The notes beneath the pieces are model-generated. The model did not search any database and was not told the origin of the DNA. It saw only the letters and a program-made list of their open reading frames with translations. DNA of 64,000 nucleotides from Microvirga flocculans ATCC BAA-817 (GTDB taxonomy: Bacteria; Pseudomonadota; Alphaproteobacteria; Rhizobiales; Beijerinckiaceae), in the NCBI RefSeq assembly GCF_000518665.1, contig NZ_JAEA01000003.1, positions 124,001-188,000 of the forward strand. Direction: 5' to 3'. Below are positions 28,356 through 35,325 of this stretch, one piece after another; positions within the stretch are counted from its first letter, which is position 1, and each line of letters opens with the position of its first letter. The translations under genes and the position numbers were made by a program.

Positions 28356-29737
28356 TGGACGCCAGTCCTTCCGTAAACGAAGCAAGCCGAAAGGCCGAGA
28401 CGCCGCGCTTCGTCGCCGGTTCCACCATGCGCCATGTCCTCGTCATGACGGGAACGGGAACGGGAGCGGCCGGTCTGATCGCGATCTTCATCGTCGATCT
28501 CATCTCGCTTCTCTACATTTCATGGCTGAACGACCCGAGCCTGACCGCAGGGGTCGGCCTCGCCACCGTCGTTATGTTCTTCACGGTCTCCATCAATGTG
28601 GGCCTGATGATCCCCATCGGAGCGCTGGTCTCGCGCGCCCTCGGCGCACGCCGCCCGGAGGATGCCCGGCGCATGGCGACCTCGGGCAGCATTCTCATGG
28701 CCATGGTCGCAGCTGCGGTGAGCATGGTCCTTCTGCCGGTTCTGCCGCTCATTCTGAACGCGATCGGCGCGGGCGCGCAGACCTACGAGGTGGCGCTGAA
28801 TTTTCTCTGGATCGCCCTGCCCACCAATGTGCTGATGGCCTTCGGCATGGCGTTCTCCACGGTTCTGCGCGCCGCTGGCGATGCCAAGCGCAGCATGTAC
28901 GCGACTCTCTCCGTCGCCGCCGTCACCATCGTCCTCGATCCGATCCTGATCTTCGGGTTCGGCCTCAAGGCCAACGGCGCGGCGATGTCCATCAACATCG
29001 CCCGCGTGGCCTATCTCTATGTCGGCTACAGGTATCTCACCCGCAGCCACGATCTTCTGGAAAAGCCGCGGCTCAAGGCAATCCTCTCCGATGCGCGACC
29101 GTTCTTCGCCATCGCGGTCCCCGCCATCCTGACCAATATCGCCGCACCTGTCGCCAATGCGTTCTTCACGAGCATCATGGCCCAGTTCGGCGACCAGGCG
29201 GTCGCGGCCTCCGCCATCATCGACCGGGTGACGCCCGTCGCCTTCGCAGGCGTCTTCGCCCTGGCTGGCGCCATCGGCCCCGTGCTGGGGCAGAACTGGG
29301 GCGCTCAGCGCTACGACCGCATGCGGCAGACCCTCAAGGACGCGCTGACCTTCACGATTCTCTATGTGGGCGGCGTGTGGCTGATGCTGGTCCTTGTACA
29401 GGTTCCCATCACCGAGGCTTTCAATGCGCCGCCGATGACGGCGGACATCGTGCAGTTCTTCTGCCGCGTCAGCGGCTTCATCTGGTTCTTCGTCAGCCTC
29501 GTCTTCGTGGCGAATGCCTCGTTCAATAACCTGGGCTATCCCCTGCTCTCCACCTTCTTCAATTGGGGGCGCGCCACGCTCGGAATGATACCCTTCGCCT
29601 ATGTCGGCGCCCATATGGGCGGGCCGAACGGGGCCCTGATCGGCATCGGCGTGGGATCCGTGGCTTTCGGCATCGCCGCCGTGATCACGGCGTTCTGGAC
29701 AATCCGGCGTTTGGAGAGGCAAGCTGTTCCCGGATAG
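28355..29737 (+). CDS. MATE-family efflux transporter
   Basis: A 460-residue protein with about 12 transmembrane helices in two related halves, as expected for the MATE/NorM family: a first half around GLIAIFIVDLISLLYISWL and a second around TNIAAPVANAFFTSIMAQFG. It exports cationic drugs or metabolites in exchange for protons or sodium; the substrate is not known. Its ATG at 28355 shares one base with the kef stop (a GTG at 28352 is also possible), so the two membrane proteins are probably translated together. Confidence 0.92.
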   Translation: MDASPSVNEASRKAETPRFVAGSTMRHVLVMTGTGTGAAGLIAIFIVDLISLLYISWLNDPSLTAGVGLATVVMFFTVSINVGLMIPIGALVSRALGARRPEDARRMATSGSILMAMVAAAVSMVLLPVLPLILNAIGAGAQTYEVALNFLWIALPTNVLMAFGMAFSTVLRAAGDAKRSMYATLSVAAVTIVLDPILIFGFGLKANGAAMSINIARVAYLYVGYRYLTRSHDLLEKPRLKAILSDARPFFAIAVPAILTNIAAPVANAFFTSIMAQFGDQAVAASAIIDRVTPVAFAGVFALAGAIGPVLGQNWGAQRYDRMRQTLKDALTFTILYVGGVWLMLVLVQVPITEAFNAPPMTADIVQFFCRVSGFIWFFVSLVFVANASFNNLGYPLLSTFFNWGRATLGMIPFAYVGAHMGGPNGALIGIGVGSVAFGIAAVITAFWTIRRLERQAVPG

Positions 29738-29770
29738 GGCAACCGGCATTTCAGCGTTGAGGAGGCTGCC

Positions 29771-30523
29771 ATGTTCAACTGGTTCGATCTGATGCGGCAG
29801 GCCCAGACCAGTGCAGCCCTGGACGCCCTGACGCGGCAGTTCCAGCTCTCCGGCGATCAGCCCCAGAAGACCATCGCGGCCTTCATCCCTGCCTTCGCCA
29901 TGGGGCTCCAGCACGCCATGGCCTCGAGCGATCCCACGCGCCTCATGCAATCCATGATGAGCGGCGCCTATCAGAATTTCTGGCAGGCCGGGGCAAACCC
30001 TTTCACGCCCCAGGCGCAGCAGGAGGGGCGAAGGCTGCTCGACCAGATTTTCGGCTCCGACGAGATCAGCCGCCGCGTCGCGCACCAGGCCGCCGATTAT
30101 GCCGGCATCAGCGCGGAGACGATGCAGCAATTGCTGCCGCTCCTCGCCGGCATCGTGGCAGGCGGCATGTCTCAGTGGATGATGGCCCAGGCCCAGGCCA
30201 TGCAGGCCTTTGCCGCTCCGAAGGAGAACAAGCAGGCCCGGTCGGGGGCTGCCAATCCTTGGGCCGATCTTTGGTCCAGCTGGATGAAGGCTGCTACGCC
30301 TGCGAAGAAGCCTGCCTCTCCGCTCGAGGACGTGCTCACCGCCTTCCTCCAGATGCAGCCTGCGCAGCCTTCTCGACACTCCGAACCGGAAGCGCAGGAC
30401 CAGGCTTCAGCCCCGTCTTTCGACGAGATGATGGAAAAGGGACGTGAGATGCAGATACAGTATCTCACGTCCCTTCAATCGATCTTCGCGGAGGCGTGGA
30501 AGATCGACGACAAGAAGGCTTAG
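29771..30523 (+). CDS. DUF937 family protein
   Basis: A 250-residue protein with the DUF937 pattern at the N-terminus (MFNWFDLMRQAQTSAALDAL, then LTRQFQLSGDQPQ and AAFIPAFAMGLQH). Function unknown. The C-terminal third is rich in Ala, Pro and Gln and looks disordered (PAKKPASPLEDV), ending in an amphipathic helix. The ATG at 29771 follows GAGGAGG. A perfect 14-bp inverted repeat lies inside the last 90 bases of the gene (30437-30475). It is 33 bases downstream of the MATE gene and may be in the same transcript. Confidence 0.85.
   Translation: MFNWFDLMRQAQTSAALDALTRQFQLSGDQPQKTIAAFIPAFAMGLQHAMASSDPTRLMQSMMSGAYQNFWQAGANPFTPQAQQEGRRLLDQIFGSDEISRRVAHQAADYAGISAETMQQLLPLLAGIVAGGMSQWMMAQAQAMQAFAAPKENKQARSGAANPWADLWSSWMKAATPAKKPASPLEDVLTAFLQMQPAQPSRHSEPEAQDQASAPSFDEMMEKGREMQIQYLTSLQSIFAEAWKIDDKKA
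30437..30475. repeat. Perfect 14-bp inverted repeat inside the 3' end of the DUF937 gene
   Basis: AAGGGACGTGAGAT at 30437-30450 and its exact reverse complement at 30462-30475 flank an 11-base spacer. Two further spacer bases on each side can pair (G-U and C-G). No U-run follows. It lies within codons of the C-terminal helix. Confidence 0.85.
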
Positions 30524-30612
30524 GACCCGGCAGCGGACTTCCATCTGCGGATCCGGTTCCCGCTCCGGGATGAGCGCATCGCAAAGGCGCACCTACGTGC
30601 GCCTACGATGGG

Positions 30613-30939
30613 CTATGCGCAGCCTTTCAACGGCTTCACGACCGGAACGACAGGGCGTGTTTGACGAACCGGATGAGTGTTCCTCGCGTGCCTGGATTCC
30701 CGCTCCGCCCTTCGAACCAACACCCATGACGGATTGCGCACGAGAGGCTCCGACAGGGCGCTGTATACGTCACTGCGCGTGAGACCGATATCCTTCAGCA
30801 TGCGGTCGTCGAACTCGGCGAGATGCTTGATCTCGCGGCGGTGCCGGAGGGCTTTCGCAAGATCGACGAGCGAGCGGAGGAGCCGCTCCAGAGCGGCCGC
30901 ACCTGGGAAGGATGTCCTTGTCGATAGAGACCGGTCCAT
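30613..30939 (-). CDS. DUF1127 domain small protein
   Basis: A 108-residue protein with the DUF1127 (YjiS-like) motif: a basic helix ALRHRREIKHLAEFDDRML followed by KDIGLTRSDVYSAL. Small DUF1127 proteins are common in alphaproteobacteria; some affect phosphate or carbon metabolism and RNA turnover in Agrobacterium and Rhodobacter, and some bind RNA. This copy has a longer C-terminal tail rich in Arg and Val than the ~50-residue members. It is transcribed away from the LysR gene; the 219-base gap between them contains dyad symmetries, suggesting that the regulator controls it. Confidence 0.85.
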   Translation of the reverse strand: MDRSLSTRTSFPGAAALERLLRSLVDLAKALRHRREIKHLAEFDDRMLKDIGLTRSDVYSALSEPLVRNPSWVLVRRAERESRHARNTHPVRQTRPVVPVVKPLKGCA

Positions 30940-31030
30940 CGGTCGTCTCCTTGCTTTCGTCTCTCGAAGTCACACCCGGAAGCGTGGCGGGCCCTTCCAG
31001 GATGAATGAGAGCTCCTATCGGAAAACTCT

Positions 31031-31040
31031 CACTTAAGTG
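31031..31040. promoter_or_regulatory. Palindrome CACTTAAGTG in the DUF1127-lysR gap
   Basis: A perfect 10-base palindrome in the AT-rich middle of the divergent intergenic region, 92 bases from the DUF1127 start. It is a candidate regulatory site only. Confidence 0.3.
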
Positions 31041-31124
31041 ATTGATTTTACTGATGTCCGTTTTGCATTTGGAAAGGATCTACCAAATGTTTTTCATCAC
31101 TTGAAACGATTGTTTGAGATGCGT

Positions 31125-31145
31125 ATCATCAACATGATTGATGAT
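31125..31145. promoter_or_regulatory. Candidate LysR operator (8-bp inverted repeat)
   Basis: ATCATCAA at 31125-31132 pairs with TTGATGAT at 31138-31145 over a 5-base spacer, giving a 21-base dyad. It ends 13 bases before the preferred lysR start at 31159. LysR proteins typically bind such dyads (T-N11-A type) near their own promoter and the divergent target gene. The position fits negative autoregulation, and also argues against using the upstream starts at 31138-31144. Confidence 0.5.
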
Positions 31146-31158
31146 GGATGTGAGAGCC

Positions 31159-32049
31159 ATGCACCTGCTCGACATTGACCAGCTGAGGACCTTCGTCGCC
31201 ATTGCCGATACCGGGTCCTTCACCCGCGCGGCGGAGATCGTGCACAAGACGCAGAGTGCGGTCTCCATGCAGATGAAACGCTTGGAGGACCGGGTCGGCA
31301 AGCCGATCTTCGAGCGCGACGGGCGCCTGTCCAAGCTCACGGACGAGGGCGAGCGGCTTTTGGATTACGCGCGCCGGATCGTGCGGCTAAACGCGGAATG
31401 CATGGCCTCCTTCAACGACAACGAGCTCACCGGCCGCGTGCGCTTAGGGTTGCCCGACGACTACGCCGACCGCTATCTGCCGGAGATCCTGGCGCGCTTC
31501 TCGCGTTCGAACCCGAAGGCCGAGGTGACGGTGATGTGCGAGCCGACGCCGAACCTCATCGAGCGGGTGCAGCACGGCGATCTCGACCTCGCCATCATCA
31601 CCCATGTGGACCGGCGCGGCCCGTCCGAGATCGTGCGCATCGAGCAGCTGTTGTGGGTCACGTCCGCCCGCCACGGCGTGCATGAGGAAACGCCGATTCC
31701 GCTGGCCCTGGGCCGTCCGAGCTGCGACTGGCGCCACTCGGCGACGGAAGCGCTCGAAGGCGCCGACCGCCCTTTCCGCATCGCCTATGTGAGCTGGCAT
31801 TCCACCGCCGTGGGCGCGGCGGTGCTCGCGGGCCTCGCGGTCTCGGTGCTGCCGGAGAGCGCCGTGCGTCCCGGCATGCGGATTCTCGGCCCCTCCGACG
31901 GCTTCCCCGCCCTGCCCTCCTGCAAGATCGGCCTCATCCGCGCCCGCGGCGAGGAGAACCCGCTGGCGGATGCGCTGGGCTTCCACATCAAGCAGTCGCT
32001 GGACAACCTGGGCTCCACCCGCACGGTGCAGCCCATCGCGGCCGAGTGA
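31159..32049 (+). CDS. LysR-family transcriptional regulator
   Basis: A protein of about 296 residues with an N-terminal winged helix-turn-helix (LLDIDQLRTFVAIADTGSFT, then AAEIVHKTQSAVSMQMKRLE) and a C-terminal periplasmic-binding-protein-like effector domain (RVRLGLPDDYADRYLPEILA). The effector is not known. The start at 31159 (MHLLDID) is preferred; earlier ATGs overlap a dyad that looks like an operator. Divergent from a DUF1127 gene, which is the likely target, and convergent with an EamA exporter six bases away. Confidence 0.9.
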   Translation: MHLLDIDQLRTFVAIADTGSFTRAAEIVHKTQSAVSMQMKRLEDRVGKPIFERDGRLSKLTDEGERLLDYARRIVRLNAECMASFNDNELTGRVRLGLPDDYADRYLPEILARFSRSNPKAEVTVMCEPTPNLIERVQHGDLDLAIITHVDRRGPSEIVRIEQLLWVTSARHGVHEETPIPLALGRPSCDWRHSATEALEGADRPFRIAYVSWHSTAVGAAVLAGLAVSVLPESAVRPGMRILGPSDGFPALPSCKIGLIRARGEENPLADALGFHIKQSLDNLGSTRTVQPIAAE

Positions 32050-32055
32050 GGCCCG

Positions 32056-32982
32056 TCAGGCCGCCGAGCGCCGCAGCACGAGCACATTGCCCGCAAGAGC
32101 GAGCGCGACGCCGAGCACGGCGAGAGGCGTCCACACATAACCCTCGATCAGGGTCGAAACCGTGAGCGCCACGATGGGAAACAGCACCGTGGCATAGCCC
32201 GCCCGCGCGGCCCCGAGCCGCCGCAGCAGGGTGAGGTAGCACATGAAGGCCAGCACCGATGCGCCGACGGCGAGATAAAGCAGCGACCCGATATACCTGA
32301 CCGTGGGCTCGATGATGAAGGCGTTGCCGCGCGCGAGGTTGAGCGCCAGCAGCACCGCGCAGCCATAGGTCATGCCCCAGGCGACCGCGGAGAGCAGCGG
32401 CACGCCCCGGCGCTGCACCACCGTCGAGACCATGTTGCCCGAGCAGAAGAACAGCGTGCCGATCACGCAGAGCCCGAGCCCCTTGAGAGCGGCCGTGTTG
32501 AAGCCCGCGCCCGCGATTTCCGGCCAGAACAGGAACAGGATTCCGACGACGCCGATCACGCCGCCGAGCGCCACCCGCGGCTCGACCCTCTGCCGGAAGA
32601 TCAGGAAGCCCAGGCCCAGATTGAACACGGACGCAAGCGAAAACACCACGGAGAGCAGGCCCGAGGGCACGCTCAGGCCGCCGTAATAGAACGAGATGAA
32701 GTTGAACGAGAACAGGCAGCATCCCACCGCCATGAAGCGCAGGTGATCGGCGAGCCCGAAGCGCACCCGGTGGCCCGAGACGAGCACCCAGCCCCACATG
32801 AGCCCGGCGGCGAGCAGGAAGCGCCACAGCACTGACATCTCCGGCGCCACGACGCCGAGCTGCGCCCTGATCCCGATCCAGCTCACGCCCCACAGGAACA
32901 CGGTGGCGGCGTAGAGGCCGAGAGTGGTCCCGCTCAGGCCTTTCAGGCTCGGTCCGGGCATGGCGGCGGTGGCTTGGCTCAT
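32056..32982 (-). CDS. EamA/DMT-superfamily transporter
   Basis: A 308-residue protein with ten transmembrane helices in two EamA repeats: the first beginning LGLYAATVFLWGVSWIGIRA, the second around LGLCVIGTLFFCSGNMVS. Such proteins export amino acids or other metabolites; the substrate cannot be told. Its start faces a helically spaced repeat array (33079-33155) and an HTH gene on the other strand, so it may be regulated from that region. It converges with the lysR gene. Confidence 0.9.
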   Translation of the reverse strand: MSQATAAMPGPSLKGLSGTTLGLYAATVFLWGVSWIGIRAQLGVVAPEMSVLWRFLLAAGLMWGWVLVSGHRVRFGLADHLRFMAVGCCLFSFNFISFYYGGLSVPSGLLSVVFSLASVFNLGLGFLIFRQRVEPRVALGGVIGVVGILFLFWPEIAGAGFNTAALKGLGLCVIGTLFFCSGNMVSTVVQRRGVPLLSAVAWGMTYGCAVLLALNLARGNAFIIEPTVRYIGSLLYLAVGASVLAFMCYLTLLRRLGAARAGYATVLFPIVALTVSTLIEGYVWTPLAVLGVALALAGNVLVLRRSAA

Positions 32983-33078
32983 GGCGTCTCTTCCCTCACA
33001 GGAGGGTTGGATACGGCGGGTGAGCCATGAACACAAATGATGAAAGCTGATCGATATCCTCTGAAACGGTGATGAAAC

Positions 33079-33155
33079 GTTCCAAGGGTCTCCCCTGGAA
33101 TACGCCCTGGAACGGCCTGGAATCCCTGGAATGCCCTGGAACGCCCCGTTCCAGG
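33079..33155. repeat. Array of five CCTGGAA units spaced about one helical turn apart
   Basis: CCTGGAA occurs at 33094, 33106, 33116, 33125 and 33135 (spacings 12, 10, 9 and 10 bases), flanked on the left by a near-inverted TTCCAAGG (33080-33087) and on the right by an exact inverted TTCCAGG (33149-33155). It lies in the 268-base divergent gap between the EamA gene and the HTH gene. Units on the same face of the helix suggest cooperative binding by a protein; a simple tandem expansion is the alternative. Confidence 0.7.
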
Positions 33156-33250
33156 CATGGCGAGAAGCGGCCGATCCCCGAGCTTGACCGTACCTTTCCG
33201 GTCGCCCATATTGTTCACTCTTTGTTCTATTCGCCGGAGAGCCGATTGCC

Positions 33251-33865
33251 ATGACGCCCTCTTCTTCCTTCCCTGCTCCGTCGGAGCCCGAGGCCCGGCC
33301 TTCCTCGCCCATCCGGGAGAAGCTTGCCCCGGAACGCATTGCCCTGATGCGCGACTGGGTGGAATGCACCACCCGCTCCCTCAAGCGCATCGGGGAGGAA
33401 CTCGGGGTCTCGGCCTCCACCGTCTCCCGCTACGCGACGGAAGGCGGCTGGAAGCGCCCGGCGGGCGCGGCACCGCCGCCCCGGATCGCCCGGCGCAACC
33501 CCGAACCGCTGCGCCCGCGGAAGAACGCGCCTGCGCAGGCCGGCGAGCGGCGCGAGCACATCGTCGACAGGCTCTGGGCTCTCGCCGAGCGCCATGCCGA
33601 GGTCCTGGAGAGCCAGCCCATCGAGCGCGCCGAACGCTCCCTCCCGCCGCTCGCCCGCCTCACCCGCACCCTCGGCGAGATGGACAAGCACAGGCCCCTC
33701 GCAGCCCCGCCCGATGACGATTATCCCGACATCAAGAAACCCAAGGGCCGCACCCTCCACGAGCTGCGCGACGAGCTCGTCGCACATCTGGAGCGCATCG
33801 AGCGCGAGGAGCGGGACTACGAGGAACGCTGGATGGACACGTTCGAGGACGGCGGAGGAATTTGA
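33251..33865 (+). CDS. HTH-domain protein of unknown function
   Basis: A 204-residue protein. Residues 25-70 contain a helix-turn-helix of the resolvase or terminase-small-subunit type: LAPERIALMRDWVECTTRSL, then RIGEELGVSASTVSRYATEGGWKRP. The rest is Arg/Glu/Pro-rich and ends in a charged helix (HLERIEREERDYEERWMDTF). No enzyme motif is seen. It could be a local regulator acting on the repeat array just upstream; that is inference. A decayed second copy follows at 33976-34377. The ATG at 33251 is well placed; no strong ribosome-binding site is visible. Confidence 0.7.
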   Translation: MTPSSSFPAPSEPEARPSSPIREKLAPERIALMRDWVECTTRSLKRIGEELGVSASTVSRYATEGGWKRPAGAAPPPRIARRNPEPLRPRKNAPAQAGERREHIVDRLWALAERHAEVLESQPIERAERSLPPLARLTRTLGEMDKHRPLAAPPDDDYPDIKKPKGRTLHELRDELVAHLERIEREERDYEERWMDTFEDGGGI

Positions 33866-33975
33866 GCCAGCCCCGTCCTTGGAGCCGTTTCCCCTTGCTG
33901 GAAAAGCTCCAGCTCTCAAACCGGAGCGAGGAGATTGTCGTGTTCCTGCTTTGCTCGACAAAGAAGCCCGACCTC

Positions 33976-34377
33976 ATGCCGAACGATGCTTCCTCCCCCA
34001 CTTCGAGCGACCCCGGCGGGCCCTTGCCCTCGCTCCTGCGGGACAAGCTCGCGCCCGAACGGATCGCGCAGATGCGCGAATGGGTGGAGGATTCCACCCG
34101 CTCCTTCAAGCGCATCGGCACCGCGCTCGGAATATCCCGCTATGCGGCGGAAGGCGGCTGGCGTCGCCACCGGAGCCTCGCAAACCGCGCGCCGGACGCC
34201 GCGCAAGCCGGAGCCGGTGCGGCCCGCAGGTCCGCGCAGCGGAGGCCCGGGCTTGCCAATCGGGCCGTGCAACGGCACTCTGACGCTTACCAAAACGTGC
34301 AGCAGGTAGGTGCCGGCGCATCGTTGCGTCCGTCACCTGGACAAGGGAAGCGGCCCAATCATGATCATGGACGATAA
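33976..34377 (+). pseudogene. Decayed tandem paralogue of the HTH gene
   Basis: The first ~65 codons are clearly related to the upstream HTH gene: LRDKLAPERIAQMREWVEDS and TRSFKRIGTALGISRYAAEG against its counterpart. Five residues (VSAST) of the recognition-helix region are missing, a clean 15-base deletion, so the DNA-binding helix is broken. After GGWRR, similarity continues in another frame (ARRTPRKPEPVRP against ARRNPEPLRPRK), indicating a frameshift. The remaining open frame runs into the start of the L,D-transpeptidase gene. A TTG at 33862, overlapping the stop of the first copy, could extend it. It may still be translated, but is probably non-functional. Confidence 0.65.
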
Positions 34378-35071
34378 GAACGCCGAGGCCGGCGGGACGG
34401 ACGAGGTCGCTTCGCTGAAGCGCCGGGCGGGACTTCTCAGCCGCCGGTCGTTTCTGGCCGGCTCGGCCGCCAGCGTCGGCGCGCTGGGGCTCGCCGGCTG
34501 CGCGACGTCCGACGGCATGAGCCTCGCAGAAGCGTCGAGGCTCTACGGGCCGGTCCCCGATGAGAAATTCCCGATCCCGGCGATCGATGTCAGCAAGGTC
34601 GATCCGAAATATTTTCGCCGGACCGTTCGCTACGACACCAAGGAGGAACCGGGCACGATCATCGTCGACCCCGGCAATTACTACGTCTACCGCATCGAGG
34701 AGGACGGAAACGCCACCCGCTACGGCGCCAATGTGGGCCGCGACGGGTTCCGGTGGAGCGGCGAGGCTTATGTCGGGCGCAAGGGCGAATGGGCGACCTG
34801 GACCCCGCCCAGGGAGATGATCAAGCGCCAGCCCGAGGCGGCCAAATGGGCCCGCGGCATGCCGGGCGGCCTCGAAAACCCGCTCGGCGCCCGCACGCTC
34901 TATCTCTACCAGAACGGCGCCTACACGCTCTACACGATCTATGCCAGCCTCGATGCCGAATCGATCGGCAACGGCATCACGAGCGGCTGCGTGGGCCTGC
35001 TCACCCAGGACATGTTGCACCTTTACGACCGCACGCCGGTCAAGACGAAGGTGGTCGTCCTGCCGGCCTAG
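34361..35071 (+). CDS. L,D-transpeptidase-like (YkuD) Tat lipoprotein with altered active-site motif
   Basis: A 236-residue protein starting MIMDDKN. The N-terminus has a twin-arginine signal with lipobox (RRSFLAGSAASVGALGLAGC), so it should be exported folded and lipid-anchored. The body fits the YkuD domain (TIIVDPGNYYVYRIEEDG, NPLGARTLYLYQ). The catalytic region reads YTIYASLDAESIGNGITSGC followed by VGLL; the usual motif has HGT and SxGCIR(M/L), so the His and the Arg of the normal active site are replaced while the Cys is kept. Its activity is therefore uncertain. It starts inside the tail of the decayed HTH copy. Its TAG stop is part of a short repeat. Confidence 0.82.
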   Translation: MIMDDKNAEAGGTDEVASLKRRAGLLSRRSFLAGSAASVGALGLAGCATSDGMSLAEASRLYGPVPDEKFPIPAIDVSKVDPKYFRRTVRYDTKEEPGTIIVDPGNYYVYRIEEDGNATRYGANVGRDGFRWSGEAYVGRKGEWATWTPPREMIKRQPEAAKWARGMPGGLENPLGARTLYLYQNGAYTLYTIYASLDAESIGNGITSGCVGLLTQDMLHLYDRTPVKTKVVVLPA

Positions 35072-35175
35072 CGCATCGTGCGGACGGTAACGTGCGCGCC
35101 CTCCTCACGCACGAGCCAATCCGGCAGAGCCGGAACGCCGTGTCCGGCAGCCGCCAGGTGAGCATCAGGCGGAGG
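35068..35175 (-). pseudogene. Possible remnant of a LysR effector-domain C-terminus
   Basis: The minus strand encodes DAHLAAAGHGVPALPDWLVR followed by EEGAH and a stop within the repeat core. LPDWLVRE after a Gly-rich stretch resembles the last part of LysR effector domains. No upstream part of such a gene is present. Weak evidence from about 35 codons. Confidence 0.25.
35069..35082 (+). repeat. Short repeat core TAGCGCATCGTGCG providing the L,D-transpeptidase stop codon
   Basis: Exact match to the core at 15895-15930 and 56270-56310. The TAG at its start is the stop codon of the gene at 34361-35071. Confidence 0.7.
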
Positions 35176-35207
35176 TCTCCACCGTGCGGTGTTGCCGCGG
35201 GCGGCCT

Positions 35208-35324
35208 TGGGCTCACGCCAGGATCTGCCTGGAGACGGGCTCCATGCGGGTGAGCCTCGGCTGCCCGCGAGCCACGGTGGACGAGGCCATCCCCCGCCTC
35301 GTGGCCGCCTTGCCCTCGGTGTGA
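35208..35324 (+). pseudogene. Possible remnant of a PLP-enzyme C-terminus
   Basis: A 38-codon frame ends WAHARICLETGSMRVSLGCP then RATVDEAIPRLVAAL and a stop. The MRVSLG with a following helix resembles the C-terminus of fold-type I PLP enzymes (class V aminotransferases and cysteine desulfurases). No upstream part of the gene is present. It ends one base before the pepT stop. Confidence 0.25.
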
Positions 35325-35325
35325 C

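Noticed and set aside
26283-28385. A 700-codon minus-strand frame opposite the Kef antiporter
   Set aside because: Antisense shadow in high-GC DNA with no family features.
33094-33141. Possible CRISPR array (repeated CCTGGAA)
   Set aside because: The units are 7 bases with 2-5 base gaps, far from CRISPR repeat and spacer sizes, and no cas gene is near.
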